Origin: CAZCDM01 sp964497475
Lineage (GTDB): Bacteria; Planctomycetota; Phycisphaerae; SM23-33
NCBI GenBank assembly: GCA_964497475.1
Contig: CAZCDM010000172.1
Span: 1 to 5,086 of the forward strand
DNA length: 5,086 bases
Direction of reading: 5' to 3'
Shown here: positions 3,314 through 5,086 of the stretch, piece after piece
Numbering within the stretch: position 1 is the first letter of the stretch
Layout of the letters: each line of letters starts with the position of its first letter
Notes under the pieces: generated by a model
Told to the model about the DNA's origin: nothing
The model's input: only the letters and a program-made list of their open reading frames with translations
The model's database searches: none
Made by a program: the position numbers and the translations under genes

Positions 3314-5081
3314 TTTCCTTTTCGCCGGCGTGCTGGGTGCACTGGCGGCCCTGGCCGTGCCGGTGCTGCTGCATCTGCTGATGCGCAGCCGCCCCAAACG
3401 CATGGCTCTGCCGACGGTGTCGTTCCTGCGCGAGAGCTTCCAGCAGAACCGCTTCCGGCTGCGGGTCAGCCGATGGCTGCTGCTGGCGGTGCGGATGGCC
3501 CTGCTGGCGGCGGTGGTGGTGCTCATCGCCTGGCCGATGCTTCCGGCTGCGCCGGCCCGGCCGGCCTCGCGGGCACCGATAGCATTGGCGATTGTGGTTG
3601 ATACCTCCGCGTCGATGGGCGCGATGCGGGGCAAGCAGTCCGTCAGCCGCATCGGGCGGGATCAGGCTGCCCGCATCGTCCGCGACGTACCGGCCGGTTC
3701 GCGCGTGGCGGTGCTCCGCAGCGATGAACCCTTCGGCCGCGAGGGCTTGCTGGCCGGGACCGACGGGCCAGTGCGCCTGCTCGAACAGGCTTCGCCCGGC
3801 TACCGCGATACGCCCCTGGATGCGGCAATCGGGCAGGGGCGCGGGTTGCTGGCCGGGGCGGAACTCGACGAGAAGGTCCTGCTGGTGATTACCGACATGA
3901 CCGCGCAGGCGTGGCAGGCGAGCGGGACGCGGGATGCTGCCGTGCCTCTGGTGGTGCTGGACTGCGGCTCGGCGGGTCTGTCCAATGCGGGGCTGTTCCT
4001 GCAGGGGCGGGCGTCGTTGACGCTGGGGCCCGGCGAATCGCTTCGCTTGCCGCTGGTGGCACGCAGCACGTCGGGCTCGGCCGAGTTGGCGATCGCGGCG
4101 TGGATCGATGACCAGGCCGTCCTCAGCCGGAGCGTATCGCTGCGTGGCGGCGACATGGCGGAATCCTTCGATCTCGGCCCACAGCGGCCGGGCATGCGAC
4201 GCGTGCGCGCTGCCCTTGATGTCGACGATGCCTTCTCGGCCGACAACCAGCGGTACATTGCGTGCAGCGTGGCCTCACCGCCGCGGGTTGTGCTGGTCGC
4301 CTCGCCGGCCGGCCCGACCGATCGGACCGCATTCATCCTCGCCAGCGTGATCGCGCCGCCCTCGCCCGAGGGGGGCGACCTGGCCCGCCTGCGGCAGATC
4401 GCACCCGCCCAGCTCACCGCCGAGGGGCTGGCCAGGGCGGACATTCTCGTGCTCGGCTCGGCCGGCGGGCTCGATGAGCCGCAGTGGCAGGCGGTCGAAG
4501 CGTTCGTCCGTCGCGGCGGGGGGCTTTGGGTCGTGCCCGGGCCGATGACGGCAGCGGCCGGGTATGCAGGCGCCGCAGCGCGGCGGGTTCTGCCGGCCGG
4601 GGTGCAGGGGCAGCGAAGCCTCGAAACGGCGGTGGGCCTGGTTCGGTCGGACGCGACGACAGCCTTGCTGGGCGAACTGGCCCGGCCGGGTGGCGTGTCG
4701 TTCGACGAGGTTGGCCTGCTGCGTCGCCTGGCCGTCGAGCCGGCGAGCCCGTCGGCGAGCGTCGAGCTGCGCTGCGAGGATGGGCAGGCGGTGCTGCTGC
4801 GTGCCGACGAGCCGGGCTTCTACGAGCTGGATTTCGACGATGGGACCGAGGGCGTCCTAGCTGCGAACGTACCGGCCGACGAGAGCGATCTGACGCGCCT
4901 CAGCCCGGCCGAGTTGCGTCAGCTACTGGGACGCGACGATCTGGCGGTGATCCGCACGGCCGATGAGTTCTCTCCCGCGGGCACGGTGCGCGGGCGCATC
5001 GATCTGCTGCCGGCGGTGCTGGTTGCACTGGTGGTTCTTTCGATTTTCGAGACGCTGCTGGCGAGACGCTCGGCCGGCTAG
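3300..5081 (+). CDS. BatA/VWA-domain membrane protein with C-terminal Rossmann-like segment
   Basis: A 593-residue protein. Residues 1-80 form a BatA-type N-terminus: a membrane helix (about 3-27, ending VLLHLLMRSRPKR), a short linker with ALPTVSFLRES, and a second helix (about 59-81). A von Willebrand A domain follows (about 93-235) with all MIDAS metal-ligand positions: DTSAS at 101-105, Thr171 in RDTPLDAAI, and Asp199 in VITD. It should therefore bind Mg2+ and a partner protein. A beta-rich middle (about 240-340) leads to a Rossmann/glutamine-amidotransferase-like segment (about 380-414, ILVLGSAGGLDEPQW, then RRGGGLWVVPG). A final helix (about 569-588) anchors the C-terminus. Bat proteins usually act with a MoxR ATPase and a DUF58 protein in envelope stress or chaperone roles, but neither is in this window. 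ATG 3300 is chosen because the BatA domain begins there; an earlier TTG at 3264 would run into the divergent gene. It ends in tandem TAG TAG (5079-5084). Confidence 0.88.
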   Translation: MLAISFLFAGVLGALAALAVPVLLHLLMRSRPKRMALPTVSFLRESFQQNRFRLRVSRWLLLAVRMALLAAVVVLIAWPMLPAAPARPASRAPIALAIVVDTSASMGAMRGKQSVSRIGRDQAARIVRDVPAGSRVAVLRSDEPFGREGLLAGTDGPVRLLEQASPGYRDTPLDAAIGQGRGLLAGAELDEKVLLVITDMTAQAWQASGTRDAAVPLVVLDCGSAGLSNAGLFLQGRASLTLGPGESLRLPLVARSTSGSAELAIAAWIDDQAVLSRSVSLRGGDMAESFDLGPQRPGMRRVRAALDVDDAFSADNQRYIACSVASPPRVVLVASPAGPTDRTAFILASVIAPPSPEGGDLARLRQIAPAQLTAEGLARADILVLGSAGGLDEPQWQAVEAFVRRGGGLWVVPGPMTAAAGYAGAAARRVLPAGVQGQRSLETAVGLVRSDATTALLGELARPGGVSFDEVGLLRRLAVEPASPSASVELRCEDGQAVLLRADEPGFYELDFDDGTEGVLAANVPADESDLTRLSPAELRQLLGRDDLAVIRTADEFSPAGTVRGRIDLLPAVLVALVVLSIFETLLARRSAG

Positions 5082-5086
5082 TAGTC

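Overview
The window is about two-thirds G+C and densely coding. The gene content fits a high-GC member of the Planctomycetota, perhaps a Phycisphaerae-like lineage: an ECF sigma factor paired with a zinc-less, alanine-rich transmembrane anti-sigma factor, and a BatA/VWA membrane protein ending in a Rossmann-like segment. This assignment rests on gene style only. There is no rRNA or marker gene to confirm it.

Left half (1-2675, + strand): a compact cluster of four genes. It starts with an ECF sigma factor (88-714), followed after 22 bp by a single-pass anti-sigma-like protein (737-1357). After 27 bp comes a secreted protein built from secretin/TonB short N-terminal (STN)-like units (1385-2494). 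After a further 82 bp comes a 32-residue single-helix membrane microprotein (2577-2675). The first three look like one transcription unit. I infer an envelope-signalling module in which the anti-sigma factor holds the sigma factor at the membrane and the exported STN protein may contact its periplasmic side. This would be analogous to FecI/FecR/FecA-type signalling but without a TonB barrel. The microprotein has its own regulatory signature: its ribosome binding site forms the six-base loop of a perfect 8-bp hairpin whose right arm runs into the start codon.

Middle (2676-3276): a short convergent intergenic stretch with two consecutive hairpins, then a macro-domain ADP-ribose-binding/hydrolase gene on the - strand. 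The second hairpin overlaps the macro stop codon.

Right half (3277-5086): only 23 bp separate the macro start codon from the divergent start of a 593-residue BatA-type protein with an intact VWA MIDAS motif. Those 23 bp hold overlapping -10 elements on both strands, each 7-8 bp from its own ATG, with no usable Shine-Dalgarno on either side. This suggests a bidirectional promoter producing two leaderless (or nearly leaderless) mRNAs.

No tRNA, rRNA, CRISPR, insertion sequence or attachment site was seen. The strongest leads are the hairpin-embedded ribosome binding site with its microprotein, the bidirectional leaderless promoter, and the sigma/anti-sigma/STN module.
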